From positions 46,180-110,179 of the forward strand of contig NZ_JAENIO010000008.1 in assembly GCF_016595415.1 (NCBI RefSeq): DNA of 64,000 nucleotides, in the 5' to 3' direction. Position 1 is the first letter of the stretch, and the number at the start of each line of letters is the position of its first letter. Below, piece by piece: positions 25,900 through 34,881 of the stretch. This DNA comes from Roseibacillus ishigakijimensis. GTDB lineage: Bacteria > Verrucomicrobiota > Verrucomicrobiia > Verrucomicrobiales > Akkermansiaceae. Below the pieces are notes generated by a model. That model was not told where the DNA came from. It saw only the letters and a program-made list of their open reading frames with translations, and ran no database searches. The position numbers were made by a program, and so were the translations under genes.

Positions 25900-25914
25900 G
25901 GAATCGAAATTTTC

Positions 25915-26907
25915 ATGGCTAAAAAAGTACTCATTGCGGGCGCTGGAGGCTTCATCGGAGGTCATCTTGCGAAGCTCCATCTCGATCGGGGTCACCAGGT
26001 TGTCGCAGTGGATATCAAACCTGCGCAACAGTGGTATCAGCTTCATGAAAAGGCCGAGAATATCACTGCCAATCTGGAGGAAAAAGAAGCTTGTTTTTCC
26101 GCCGTCGAGGGATGCGATGAGGTTTACAATCTGGCCTGCAACATGGGCGGGATGGGCTTCATCGAAAACAATCGCTCCTTGTGCATGCTGAGCGTGCTCA
26201 TCAATACCCATTTGCTCATGGCCGCTCGTGAGGCGGGGCTTTCCGGCTATTTTTATAGCTCGAGTGCCTGTGTCTATCCGGACTTCAAGCAAAGCGATGC
26301 CGCTGTCATTGCCTTGCAAGAGGGAGATGCCTACCCGGCAATGCCAGAGAATGGTTATGGTTGGGAGAAGTTGTTTTCCGAACGGCTCTGTAAGAACTTT
26401 GAAGAGGATTTCGGTTTTGCTTCCAAGGTTTTCCGTTTCCACAACGTCTACGGTCCTTATGGAACGTGGGACGGGGGACGTGAGAAGGCTCCTGCCGCCA
26501 TGTGCCGCAAGGTCATCGAATGCATGGATAGCGGAAATCTGGAAATGGAAATTTGGGGGGACGGCGAGCAAACCCGTTCCTTCATGTATATCGACGATTG
26601 TCTCACTGGCATTGATAAACTTATGGCCTCTGATATCACCGATCCGCTAAACTTGGGTCGCAGTGAGCTGGTCACTATCAATGGCCTCCTCGATATCGTG
26701 GAAGAGATCGCCGGAGTGAAGGTGAAGAGAACTTACAATCTGAATGCTCCCCAGGGCGTGCGCGGCCGCAACTCTGATAACACTCTCATTCGGCAAAAAC
26801 TGGGCTGGGAGCCCGAGGTCTCTCTCGTGACTGGAATGGAGAAGACATTTCACTGGATTCACGAGCAATACCAACGGCGGAAGTCGGGAGATCTGGTCGT
26901 CCAATAA
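25915..26907 (+). CDS. GDP-mannose 3,5-epimerase-like SDR enzyme
   Basis: This 330-residue extended SDR protein has the NAD-binding motif GAGGFIGG (residues about 9-16), the active-site Ser/Cys stretch [13 protein letters not shown], the YGWEK catalytic Tyr-Lys pair, and [22 protein letters not shown], which is very close to plant GDP-mannose 3,5-epimerase. Such enzymes yield GDP-L-galactose or GDP-L-gulose. It starts the sugar operon and is followed by GDP-fucose genes that also draw on GDP-mannose. The ATG at 25915 was preferred to a GTG at 25888, which falls inside a leader hairpin. Confidence 0.82.
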   Translation: MAKKVLIAGAGGFIGGHLAKLHLDRGHQVVAVDIKPAQQWYQLHEKAENITANLEEKEACFSAVEGCDEVYNLACNMGGMGFIENNRSLCMLSVLINTHLLMAAREAGLSGYFYSSSACVYPDFKQSDAAVIALQEGDAYPAMPENGYGWEKLFSERLCKNFEEDFGFASKVFRFHNVYGPYGTWDGGREKAPAAMCRKVIECMDSGNLEMEIWGDGEQTRSFMYIDDCLTGIDKLMASDITDPLNLGRSELVTINGLLDIVEEIAGVKVKRTYNLNAPQGVRGRNSDNTLIRQKLGWEPEVSLVTGMEKTFHWIHEQYQRRKSGDLVVQ

Positions 26908-26953
26908 GAACGACCGGAAGCTGAGAGCCTCTTTCCACAAGGGAATTCAACGC

Positions 26954-27892
26954 ATGAAAAAAATATTTGTCAGCGGCCATCGGGGGATGGTTGGTTCTGC
27001 CCTTTGCCGGCAGGCCGAAGCGAGGGGAGATCGGGAGGTGGTCGTAGCCACCCGCCAGGAATTGGATCTCACTAATCAAGGGGAGGTCTTTGCCTACCTG
27101 CGAAACTTGAAACCCGATGAGGTCGTCGTCGCCGCCGCCAAGGTGGGAGGGATCCACGCCAATAACACTTATCCTGCGGAGTTCATTTATGAGAACCTCG
27201 CCATTGCCTCGAACCTCATCGAGGGAGCGCGGCAAGCGGGGGTGCCTCGCCTGCTTTTCTTGGGAAGCTCCTGCATCTACCCGAAGATGGCTCCGCAACC
27301 CATGCCGGAAGACTGCCTCTTGACCAGTTCCCTGGAACCAACCAATGAAGCCTATGCCATCGCCAAGATTGCCGGTCTGAAGCTCTGCCAGTATTACCGC
27401 AAGCAATATGGCCTGTGTTATCACTCCGCCATGCCGACGAATCTCTATGGCCCGGGAGATAACTATCACGCGGAAAATTCTCATGTCATTCCCGCCCTCA
27501 TTCGCCGCTTTCACGAGGCCAAAGTCGCAGGGGATTCGGCAGTGACGATGTGGGGAACGGGCACTCCCCGGCGCGAATTCCTTCATGTCGATGATTTGGC
27601 AAAGGCTTGCTTCCATCTCCTGGAGCTCGCCGAGCCGCCTGATTGGGTCAACATGGGCACAGGAGAAGACTTGCCCATCCGCGAATTGGCCGAGCTCATT
27701 GCAGAGGTCGTCGGTTTCAAGGGCGAGATTCAACAGGATTTGAGCAAGCCGGACGGCACCCCCCGCAAGCTGATGGATGTTTCCCTGCTCAAGGATTCAG
27801 GCTGGAAGCCGGAGATTGGGCTGCAGGCTGGCCTCCAGGCTGCTTATCGCGATTTCCTGGCCAGTTTGGAGGCCGGACAAGCACGACTCTAG
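26954..27892 (+). CDS. fcl: GDP-L-fucose synthase
   Basis: This enzyme epimerises and reduces GDP-4-keto-6-deoxy-mannose to GDP-L-fucose with NADPH. The 312-residue protein has the nucleotide motif [11 protein letters not shown] (residues about 7-17), [28 protein letters not shown], the catalytic YAIAKIAG pair, and [13 protein letters not shown], all typical of GDP-fucose synthases. It lies just before gmd, which supplies its substrate; only nine bases separate the two genes. Confidence 0.96.
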   Translation: MKKIFVSGHRGMVGSALCRQAEARGDREVVVATRQELDLTNQGEVFAYLRNLKPDEVVVAAAKVGGIHANNTYPAEFIYENLAIASNLIEGARQAGVPRLLFLGSSCIYPKMAPQPMPEDCLLTSSLEPTNEAYAIAKIAGLKLCQYYRKQYGLCYHSAMPTNLYGPGDNYHAENSHVIPALIRRFHEAKVAGDSAVTMWGTGTPRREFLHVDDLAKACFHLLELAEPPDWVNMGTGEDLPIRELAELIAEVVGFKGEIQQDLSKPDGTPRKLMDVSLLKDSGWKPEIGLQAGLQAAYRDFLASLEAGQARL

Positions 27893-27901
27893 AGAACAAC
27901 G

Positions 27902-29017
27902 ATGAAAAAGGCATTAATTACGGGTATCACGGGGCAAGATGGTTCTTATCTAGCTGAATTTCTACTTGATAAGGGCTACGAGGTTCATGGTATCAAGCGA
28001 CGAGCCTCCTCTTTCAATACCGAGCGGGTGGATCACATCTACGAAGGGCCGCAAACCCAACAGCGCAACTTTCATTTGCACTATGGGGACTTGACCGATA
28101 CCTCCAACCTGACCCGCATCCTTGCCGCCGTGCAACCGGATGAGGTTTACAATCTCGGAGCCCAGTCCCATGTGGCCGTCTCTTTCGAAGCTCCGGAATA
28201 CACCGCCGATGTTGACGCCATCGGGACCTTGCGCTTGCTGGAAGCCATCCGCTTCCTGGGTTTGGGAGAAAAGACCCGCTTTTATCAGGCTTCCACCTCC
28301 GAACTCTATGGTTTGGTGCAAGAGGTTCCTCAAAAAGAAACTACCCCGTTTCACCCTCGTTCGCCTTACGCGGTGGCTAAAATGTATGCCTACTGGATTG
28401 CCGTGAATTACCGGGAAGCTTATGGCATGTATGCCTGTAACGGAATTCTGTTCAACCATGAGTCTCCCCGCCGCGGCGAGACTTTCGTCACCCGCAAGAT
28501 CACCCGGGGCATTGCGAATATCGCCCTTGGTTTGGAAAAGTGTCTCTATCTGGGCAATATGGATGCCTTGCGGGATTGGGGTCATGCCAAAGACTACGTC
28601 CGCATGCAGTGGATGATGCTGCAACAGGAATATCCTGAGGACTTTGTGATTGCGACCGGCAAACAAATCTCGGTCCGTGAGTTCGTGACTCTTTCCGCTA
28701 AGGAAGCGGGCATCGAGCTGGAATTCAGTGGCGAAGGGGTGGAAGAAATTGCCACCGTTAAAGCGGTTGATTCTGCCCTCGCTCCTGCCCTTTCGGTGGG
28801 AGATGTCATTGTCCGGGTGGATGAGCGCTACTTCCGTCCTGCTGAAGTGGAAACTCTGCTGGGTGACCCCACTAAGGCGAAAGAAAAGCTGGGCTGGACT
28901 CCTGAAATCACGGTCGAAGAGATGTGCGCCGAAATGGTGCGCAAGGACTTGGACAAGGCCCGCCAGCATGCTCTGTTGAGCGAGCATGGCCATACCGTGG
29001 CTGTGAGCCGCGAATAA
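27902..29017 (+). CDS. gmd: GDP-mannose 4,6-dehydratase
   Basis: GMD converts GDP-D-mannose to GDP-4-keto-6-deoxy-D-mannose, the first step to GDP-L-fucose. The 371-residue protein has [17 protein letters not shown] (nucleotide binding), [17 protein letters not shown], the catalytic STSELYG and [12 protein letters not shown] (Tyr-x-x-x-Lys), [16 protein letters not shown], and the substrate region DWGHAKDYV. Length is normal. It is directly upstream of two WecB/TagA-type glycosyltransferases. Confidence 0.97.
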   Translation: MKKALITGITGQDGSYLAEFLLDKGYEVHGIKRRASSFNTERVDHIYEGPQTQQRNFHLHYGDLTDTSNLTRILAAVQPDEVYNLGAQSHVAVSFEAPEYTADVDAIGTLRLLEAIRFLGLGEKTRFYQASTSELYGLVQEVPQKETTPFHPRSPYAVAKMYAYWIAVNYREAYGMYACNGILFNHESPRRGETFVTRKITRGIANIALGLEKCLYLGNMDALRDWGHAKDYVRMQWMMLQQEYPEDFVIATGKQISVREFVTLSAKEAGIELEFSGEGVEEIATVKAVDSALAPALSVGDVIVRVDERYFRPAEVETLLGDPTKAKEKLGWTPEITVEEMCAEMVRKDLDKARQHALLSEHGHTVAVSRE

Positions 29018-29029
29018 ACTACTCCCGTT

Positions 29030-29800
29030 TTGGAATCGATCGCTACTAGAACCGTCCTTGGTCAGGAAGTCGCAGTCGCGGACTATCAAAAAGTCAGCGA
29101 CTGGGTCTTTCAGCGTTCCGCCAGGCGCGACCGTGCTTACGCGGTGGAGGCCGCCAATACCCACGTCCTGGCCTTGGCCCGTCACGAGAAGGATTCCTTT
29201 GGCCGCCAATTGGCCCGCTTCGATTTGATCTGCCCCGACGGCATGCCGCTCGTTTGGACCTTGAACGCTCAGTTGGGTAAGGACGAACGGCTTTCGGATC
29301 GCGTCTATGGCCCGACCCTGATGTTGAAGGTGATGGCCGATAGCGAAGGGAGTGGCCAATCCCATTTCCTTTTGGGTGGTCGCGAAGAAACCCTTAACGC
29401 ACTGGAAGAAAAGTTTGCGAGAGATTATCCCCGGGCCGAGATTGCCGGGAGCTATTCTCCTCCCTTCGGAGAATGGCCGGAAGATGAGTTCGAGCGGATT
29501 TGCGAGCGGATTCGTGACTCTGGGGCCGGTCTGATTTGGGTTGGCTTGGGGTGTCCCAAGCAAGAGAAATGGATTGCTGATCACTTGGAAAAACTGCCTC
29601 CGGGAGTCTATTTCGGGATCGGTGCGGCCTTTGCTTTTCATGCCGGCGAAGTGTCGCAAGCGCCCTCCCTTTTACAGAAAAATGGTCTGGAGTGGCTTTA
29701 CCGTTTGGCTATGGAGCCCAAGCGCTTGTGGAAGCGATACTTTGTCTATAACAGCCTTTTCCTGTTTTACTCTTTGCGGAATCGTATGTCAGCCGAGTGA
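29030..29800 (+). CDS. WecB/TagA/CpsF-family glycosyltransferase (GT26), copy 1
   Basis: The 256-residue enzyme has GT26 signatures: VEAANTHVLALA, CPDGMPLVW, DRVYGPTLMLKVM, IWVGLGCPKQEKWI, and FGIGAAFAFHAG, then EWLYRLAMEPKRLWKRY at the C-terminus. Members add N-acetylmannosamine or related sugars to a lipid-linked intermediate at the inner membrane. The start is TTG at 29030, since no ATG or GTG precedes the conserved N-terminus. Its stop overlaps the GTG of a second GT26 gene (GTGA at 29797-29800). Confidence 0.92.
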   Translation: MESIATRTVLGQEVAVADYQKVSDWVFQRSARRDRAYAVEAANTHVLALARHEKDSFGRQLARFDLICPDGMPLVWTLNAQLGKDERLSDRVYGPTLMLKVMADSEGSGQSHFLLGGREETLNALEEKFARDYPRAEIAGSYSPPFGEWPEDEFERICERIRDSGAGLIWVGLGCPKQEKWIADHLEKLPPGVYFGIGAAFAFHAGEVSQAPSLLQKNGLEWLYRLAMEPKRLWKRYFVYNSLFLFYSLRNRMSAE

Positions 29801-30627
29801 CAGTTGTGAACTCATCTTTACCAGTCAACCCCTCCTCCGAGCGCGTCAATATCCTTGGAGTCGGGATCAGCCCTCTGAATCTCGAGAGCGCCGACGAGAA
29901 ATTACAACAGGCTGTCCAGCAGGCTGGCTGGCAGGGGTTTGTCACCATCACGGGCGTGCACGGGGTTGTTGAGTCCCAGTTTGATGAAGAGCTGAAGAAA
30001 GTTCACAATCGCTCCTATCTCTCTACCCCGGATGGCATGCCCATGGTCTGGTTTGGCAAATGGGCCGGGCACAGCGCGATGAATCGGGTCTACGGTCCCG
30101 ACCTGATGCTTCAAACCATGGAACGTTCGGTGCCTCGGCAAGAAACACATTATTTCTACGGTGGCGCGGAGGGGGTGGCCCAAGAGCTGCATCACTCCCT
30201 GGCCAGCCGTTTTCCTGGACTTGAGGTCGCCGGGGTTTTTACTCCACCCTTCCGTCCATTCACTAACGAAGAAGAGCTGGCCCTTCTCAAACAAATTCAA
30301 GAAGCCCGGCCTCACTATTTCTGGGTCGGGTTGAGCACTCCCAAGCAAGAACGTTTCATGCATGATTTCTTAGCAAAGTATCCTGACCTCAGTGCAGACT
30401 GGGACCACGGATTCGTCATGCTTGGCGTGGGAGCCGCCTTCGATTTCCATTCCGGAAAAGTTCGGCAAGCTCCCCGCTGGGTGCAGCGGTCGGGATTTGA
30501 ATGGCTTTTCCGTGTTCTCATGGACCCCCGCCGTTTGTGGAAGCGCTATCTGTTTGCAATCTCAGTCTTTCTCTCCCGAATCATTCCTCAGATGAGAGGA
30601 GATATCACTTACCGGATGATCCGATAA
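29797..30627 (+). CDS. WecB/TagA/CpsF-family glycosyltransferase (GT26), copy 2
   Basis: The 276-residue protein carries the same GT26 blocks as its neighbour: ITGVHGVVES, TPDGMPMVWFGK, NRVYGPDLMLQTM, YFWVGLSTPKQERFM, LGVGAAFDFHSGK and EWLFRVLMDPRRLWKRYL. The two differ enough that a recent duplication is unlikely, so they may add different sugars. The start is GTG overlapping the upstream stop. The acceptor and donor cannot be read from sequence. Confidence 0.92.
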   Translation: MTVVNSSLPVNPSSERVNILGVGISPLNLESADEKLQQAVQQAGWQGFVTITGVHGVVESQFDEELKKVHNRSYLSTPDGMPMVWFGKWAGHSAMNRVYGPDLMLQTMERSVPRQETHYFYGGAEGVAQELHHSLASRFPGLEVAGVFTPPFRPFTNEEELALLKQIQEARPHYFWVGLSTPKQERFMHDFLAKYPDLSADWDHGFVMLGVGAAFDFHSGKVRQAPRWVQRSGFEWLFRVLMDPRRLWKRYLFAISVFLSRIIPQMRGDITYRMIR

Positions 30628-30661
30628 ATAAATGAATCAGCATTTGGAGGTTATCGTATCA

Positions 30662-31657
30662 ATGAATTTACCAACAAACACTAAAGTCCTCGTCACCGGG
30701 GGGGCCGGCTACATTGGGTCCCATGCCGTGAGGGCTCTTGTGGCTGCGGGACATCAGGTGACTGTTATTGATAATCTTGTCTACGGTCATCGAAAAGCCC
30801 TTGTTGATGATTCAGTTACTTTTGTAGAAGGGGACTTGGGCGATTCGGCTCTGCTGACCCGGCTTTTCGCCACCAATCGCTTCGCTGCAGTGATGCATTT
30901 CGCGGCTTTTGCCTATGTCGGAGAGTCCGTCGAAGACCCTCTCAAATACTACCAGAATAATCTATCCGCTCCCCTTAATCTTCTTGCCGTAATGCAAGAA
31001 TATGGCTGCCAGCAGTTTATTTTTTCGTCCACCTGTGCCACTTACGGCCAGCCGGAGCAGATCCCTATCGATGAAGCGGAGAAACAAAATCCCATCAATC
31101 CCTACGGACGCTCCAAGCTCATGCTCGAGCAAATTCTCCGTGATTGCGAAAACGCGTGGGGATTGAAATCCGTTTTTCTTCGCTATTTCAATGCCTGTGG
31201 CGCTTCCTTGGATGGGGTCATTGGTGAAGATCATGATCCCGAGACCCACCTCATTCCTCTCGTTCTTATGGCGATTCGTGGGGAGAGGGGAGAACTCTCC
31301 GTCTTTGGAGATGATTACGAGACTCCTGACGGCACTTGTGTGCGTGACTATATTCATGTCGAGGACCTCGCCGAGGCCCACGTTCTGGCCTTGGATTATC
31401 TGCAAAAAGAAAAATCCTCGAACGTTTTCAATCTCGGCACCGGCAGTGGGATTTCCGTCAAGGAGATCCTCGATATGGCGGAGAAGGTCACTGGTCAGCC
31501 TGTTCCTTATCAGATAGCCCCCCGCCGGGAAGGCGATCCTGCGATTCTGATTGCCAAAGCGGAAAAAGCACGCCGCGAACTCGGCTGGACTCCTTCCCGC
31601 AGTGATATCGAAACCATTTTGCGCACCGCCTGGGCGTGGAAAGGAAGTTATTCATGA
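30662..31657 (+). CDS. galE: UDP-glucose 4-epimerase
   Basis: GalE interconverts UDP-glucose and UDP-galactose (or the N-acetyl forms). The 331-residue protein has VTGGAGYIGSHAVRAL, MHFAAFAYVGES, FSSTCATYG, the YGRSKLM catalytic pair, RYFNACGAS, and DGTCVRDYIHVEDLA. GGAGG lies 11 bases before the ATG at 30662, which supports this start over an ATG at 30632 with no ribosome site. Its stop overlaps the cysC ATG (ATGA). Confidence 0.94.
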   Translation: MNLPTNTKVLVTGGAGYIGSHAVRALVAAGHQVTVIDNLVYGHRKALVDDSVTFVEGDLGDSALLTRLFATNRFAAVMHFAAFAYVGESVEDPLKYYQNNLSAPLNLLAVMQEYGCQQFIFSSTCATYGQPEQIPIDEAEKQNPINPYGRSKLMLEQILRDCENAWGLKSVFLRYFNACGASLDGVIGEDHDPETHLIPLVLMAIRGERGELSVFGDDYETPDGTCVRDYIHVEDLAEAHVLALDYLQKEKSSNVFNLGTGSGISVKEILDMAEKVTGQPVPYQIAPRREGDPAILIAKAEKARRELGWTPSRSDIETILRTAWAWKGSYS

Positions 31658-32247
31658 GCAAAGCGACCAACATTCACACCGAGCATCACCGTTTTCTGCG
31701 TCGCGAGGACAAGGAGCGCCTTTTGGGACAAAAGGGCACCGTGGTTTGGCTCTATGGTTTGTCCGGGTCTGGAAAATCCACCATCGCCAATGCCGCCGAA
31801 CGCATTCTTCACGAGGAAGGGCGCATGACCACCATTCTGGACGGCGACAACCTCCGAGCCGGACTCAATGCCAACCTTGGTTTCTCCGACGAGGACCGCA
31901 GCGAGAATGTTCGTCGCGTTTCGGAGGTGGCCAAAATCTTCGCCAGCCAGGGCATCATTACCTTCGTTTCCGTGATCACCCCACGCCGTGACCTCCGGGC
32001 CTCCGCTCGCGAGGTGGTGGGGGAGGACTTTGCCGAAGTCTACATCAAAGCAGACTTCGAGACCTGTGCCCAGCGGGACCCCAAAGGGCTCTACGCCAAG
32101 GTCAAAGCGGGCGAAATCAAGCAATTCACCGGTAAAGACAGCGGCTTCGAAGAACCGGAAAATGCCGAACTCATTCTCGACAGCACCACCAATTCCATCG
32201 CAGAAAGCGCCGACCAACTGGTCTCTTTTATTAAAACACGTATCTAA
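31654..32247 (+). CDS. cysC: Adenylylsulfate (APS) kinase
   Basis: CysC phosphorylates APS to PAPS, the universal sulfate donor of sulfotransferases. The 197-residue protein starts with the typical HRFLRREDKERLLGQKG-type lead, then the P-loop LYGLSGSGKST (residues about 33-43), DGDNLRAGLN, FSDEDRSENVRRV, PRRDLRASAREVV, and the DPKGLY region. It overlaps galE by four bases and precedes cysD and cysN. PAPS made here would feed the three sulfotransferases further down the same locus. Confidence 0.96.
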   Translation: MSKATNIHTEHHRFLRREDKERLLGQKGTVVWLYGLSGSGKSTIANAAERILHEEGRMTTILDGDNLRAGLNANLGFSDEDRSENVRRVSEVAKIFASQGIITFVSVITPRRDLRASAREVVGEDFAEVYIKADFETCAQRDPKGLYAKVKAGEIKQFTGKDSGFEEPENAELILDSTTNSIAESADQLVSFIKTRI

Positions 32248-32271
32248 CCATTTTCTAACCAGTAATCCTAA

Positions 32272-33177
32272 ATGCCCGATTATTCCCTGAGTCACCTCGA
32301 CCAACTCGAAGCCGAGGCCATTCACATTCTTCGTGAGACGGCCGCCCAATTCGAAAATCCGGCCTTGCTCTTTTCCGGGGGCAAGGACTCCATTGTGATG
32401 GCCCATCTGGCGGCGAAGGCCTTCTGGCCCTCCCGTCTGCCTTTCCCGCTCGTTCACGTCGATACCGGGCACAACTTCCCCGAGACCATGACCTATCGTG
32501 ATGAGTTCGTGGAAAAGCTCAACGCCCGCCTCGTGGTTGGCTCGGTGCAAGAGTCCATCGACAAGGGTCGTGTGGTGGAGGAAAAAGGAGCCAATGCCTC
32601 CCGCAACCGCCTTCAAATTGTGACTTTGCTGGACACCATTGAGGAGCACCAGTTCGATGCCGCGCTCGGCGGAGGCCGTCGTGATGAGGAAAAGGCCCGT
32701 GCCAAGGAGCGCTTTTTCTCGCACCGCGATGACTTCGGCCAGTGGGACCCCAAAAATCAACGTCCCGAACTCTGGAACCTCTTCAATGGCCGCAAGCACC
32801 AGGGCGAGCACTTCCGCGTTTTCCCGCTCTCCAATTTCACTGAGATGGATGTCTGGATGTATATGAAACGCGAAGGCATCGTGCTCCCCAGCCTTTACTA
32901 TGCTCACGAGCGCGAGTGCGTCATTCGTAATGGCACCATCCTCGCCGTTTCCGAATTTGTGCAGCCCCGTGATGGCGAGGAAGTGAAGAAGATGATGATT
33001 CGCTTCCGCACCATGGGCGATGCCACCATCACCGGAGCCGTCGAATCCGAAGCCGACACCATGGATAAAATCATCGAAGAGGTCGCCGCCGCCCGTCAGA
33101 CCGAACGCGGCAACCGAGCCGACGACAAGCGCTCCGAAACCGCCATGGAAGACCGTAAGAAGGAAGGATATTTCTAA
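32272..33177 (+). CDS. cysD: Sulfate adenylyltransferase subunit 2
   Basis: CysD is the ATP-pyrophosphatase half of ATP sulfurylase, which forms APS from sulfate and ATP. The 301-residue protein has LLFSGGKDSIVMAHLA (PP-loop), HVDTGHNFPETM, GGGRRDEEKARAKERFFSHR, and FPLSNFTEMDVWMY. Length fits E. coli CysD (302). It normally lies directly before cysN; here a four-helix-bundle gene stands between them. Confidence 0.97.
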   Translation: MPDYSLSHLDQLEAEAIHILRETAAQFENPALLFSGGKDSIVMAHLAAKAFWPSRLPFPLVHVDTGHNFPETMTYRDEFVEKLNARLVVGSVQESIDKGRVVEEKGANASRNRLQIVTLLDTIEEHQFDAALGGGRRDEEKARAKERFFSHRDDFGQWDPKNQRPELWNLFNGRKHQGEHFRVFPLSNFTEMDVWMYMKREGIVLPSLYYAHERECVIRNGTILAVSEFVQPRDGEEVKKMMIRFRTMGDATITGAVESEADTMDKIIEEVAAARQTERGNRADDKRSETAMEDRKKEGYF

Positions 33178-33180
33178 AAC

Positions 33181-33569
33181 AGTTTTAAGAGTGGCAGTTT
33201 GAAGTGTTAAGTGAAACAGCGGTGAGTTATCAATCCTTCGAAGACCTCGCGGTCTGGCAACGCGCTTGTCGGCTTGCTATTCAGGTCTACGAGCTGATGA
33301 AAGACTCTCGAGACTTTGCTTATCGCGATCAGATGATCCGCTCCTCACTATCTATTCCTTCAAATATAGCCGAAGGCGCTGAACGAAATTCAAAGAAAGA
33401 ATTTTGTCGCTTCCTCCATATTGCCAAAGGATCTGCCGCCGAACTCAGAACGCAAATCTATCTGTGTCAAAAGCTTTCTCTTCTTGAAGGAGGGGATGCC
33501 CAAAAAGCAATTCAGGAAACCAAAGAGCTCAGCGCGATGCTTCAAGGGCTAATTAAATCCCTTAAAACT
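33181..33569. repeat. Inverted repeat flanking the four-helix-bundle gene
   Basis: AGTTTTAAG at 33181-33189 and its exact complement CTTAAAACT at 33561-33569 bracket the small gene inside the cysD-cysN interval. In a transcript the arms could close a long stem enclosing the gene, similar in layout to 23S rRNA intervening sequences that encode this family. The arms are short and AT-rich, so chance is possible. Confidence 0.45.
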
Positions 33570-33572
33570 TAA
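33222..33572 (+). CDS. Four-helix-bundle protein (S23/IVS-encoded family)
   Basis: The 116-residue product matches the four-helix-bundle family first seen in 23S rRNA intervening sequences. It shows SYQSFEDLAVWQRACRLA, then YRDQMIRSSLSIPSNIAEGAER and FCRFLHIAKGSAAELRTQIYL (in parts), the usual conserved order. Related Avd proteins bind RNA in retroelements, but no reverse transcriptase is present here. The start is GTG at 33222; a GTG at 33204 would add six residues. It splits cysD from cysN, and its base composition is AT-richer than theirs, suggesting insertion. Confidence 0.9.
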   Translation: MSYQSFEDLAVWQRACRLAIQVYELMKDSRDFAYRDQMIRSSLSIPSNIAEGAERNSKKEFCRFLHIAKGSAAELRTQIYLCQKLSLLEGGDAQKAIQETKELSAMLQGLIKSLKT

Positions 33573-33596
33573 AACCAAAAACTTTTAACTCATTTC

Positions 33597-34841
33597 ATGG
33601 ACCTTCTCCGATTCACTACCGCTGGTTCCGTCGACGACGGAAAATCCACTCTCATTGGCCGCTTGCTCTATGATTCCAAGAGCATTTTCGAGGACCAACT
33701 CGAGTCCATTGAGGAAAGCTCGCGTAAAAAAGGCGACGAACACGTCAATCTGGCCCTCCTCACCGATGGTCTCAAGTCCGAGCGCGAGCAGGGCATCACC
33801 ATTGATGTTGCCTACCGCTACTTTGCCACACCCAAGCGCAAGTTCATCATCGCGGACACTCCCGGCCACGTGCAATACACCCGCAACATGGTTACCGGCG
33901 CTTCCACCGCCAACCTCGCCATCATTTTGGTAGATGCCCGCAAAGGAGTCATCGAGCAGACCAAGCGCCACTCTTTCATCGCGGATTTGCTCCGCATTCA
34001 ACACGTTGTACTCGCCGTCAACAAGATGGACCTCGTCGACTATTCCGAGGAGCGCTTCAATGAAATCGTGGAAGAATACACCGCCTTCGCTTCTCGCCTC
34101 GGCAATATCGTCGACATCGAGCCCATTCCCATCTCGGCCCTGAACGGCGACAACGTGGTCGACAAGTCCCAGAACATGGACTGGTATCAGGGCCCGACCT
34201 TCCTCTACCACCTCGAGAATGTCTACATCGGCGGTGAGGAGAACCATGTCGACGCCCGCTTCCCGGTGCAGTGGGTTATCCGTCCCCAGAGCGATCAGTA
34301 TCACGACTTCCGCGGCTACGCCGGTCGTGTTGCGGGCGGCGTTTTCCGCCCCGGTGACGAAGTCTCGGTTCTTCCCTCTGGCTTCAAGACCACCGTCAAA
34401 GCCATCTATCACGATGAAAAGGAGCAGGATGAAGCCTTCGCCCCCCAATCGGTCTGTATCACCCTCAATGACGAAATTGACATTTCACGCGGGGACATGA
34501 TCGTCAAGCCCAACAACCAGCCCAAGGTCGAGCAAGACATTGAAGCTATGGTTTGCTGGTTCTCCAACACCCCTATGCAGGTGCGCGGCAAATACCTCAT
34601 CAAGCACACCAGCCGTGAAACCCAGGCCATGGTCCGCGAGCTGCGCTACCAGGTGGATGTCAACACCTTGCACAAAGTAGAAGAAGCGGAATCTCTCACT
34701 CTCAACGAAATCGGCCGCATCAAGCTGCGCACCGCCGTGCCTCTCCTGCACGATACCTACCGCCGCAACCGCAACACCGGTTCCTTCATCCTCATCGACC
34801 CCGGCACGAATGAGACCGTGGCGGCAGGGATGATTGTGTGA
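33597..34841 (+). CDS. cysN: Sulfate adenylyltransferase subunit 1 (GTPase)
   Basis: CysN is the GTPase subunit that drives sulfate adenylylation by CysD. The 414-residue protein has G1 GSVDDGKST (residues about 10-18), G2 around EREQGITIDVAYRYF, G3 DTPGHVQYTRNM, and G4 NKMDLVDYS, followed by two EF-Tu-like beta-barrel domains. It is the stand-alone form without a fused CysC domain, in line with a separate cysC three genes upstream. Confidence 0.97.
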   Translation: MDLLRFTTAGSVDDGKSTLIGRLLYDSKSIFEDQLESIEESSRKKGDEHVNLALLTDGLKSEREQGITIDVAYRYFATPKRKFIIADTPGHVQYTRNMVTGASTANLAIILVDARKGVIEQTKRHSFIADLLRIQHVVLAVNKMDLVDYSEERFNEIVEEYTAFASRLGNIVDIEPIPISALNGDNVVDKSQNMDWYQGPTFLYHLENVYIGGEENHVDARFPVQWVIRPQSDQYHDFRGYAGRVAGGVFRPGDEVSVLPSGFKTTVKAIYHDEKEQDEAFAPQSVCITLNDEIDISRGDMIVKPNNQPKVEQDIEAMVCWFSNTPMQVRGKYLIKHTSRETQAMVRELRYQVDVNTLHKVEEAESLTLNEIGRIKLRTAVPLLHDTYRRNRNTGSFILIDPGTNETVAAGMIV

Positions 34842-34881
34842 GCGAACTCTGTGGCGCAAAGCTTGAATCCATATTAGAGTT

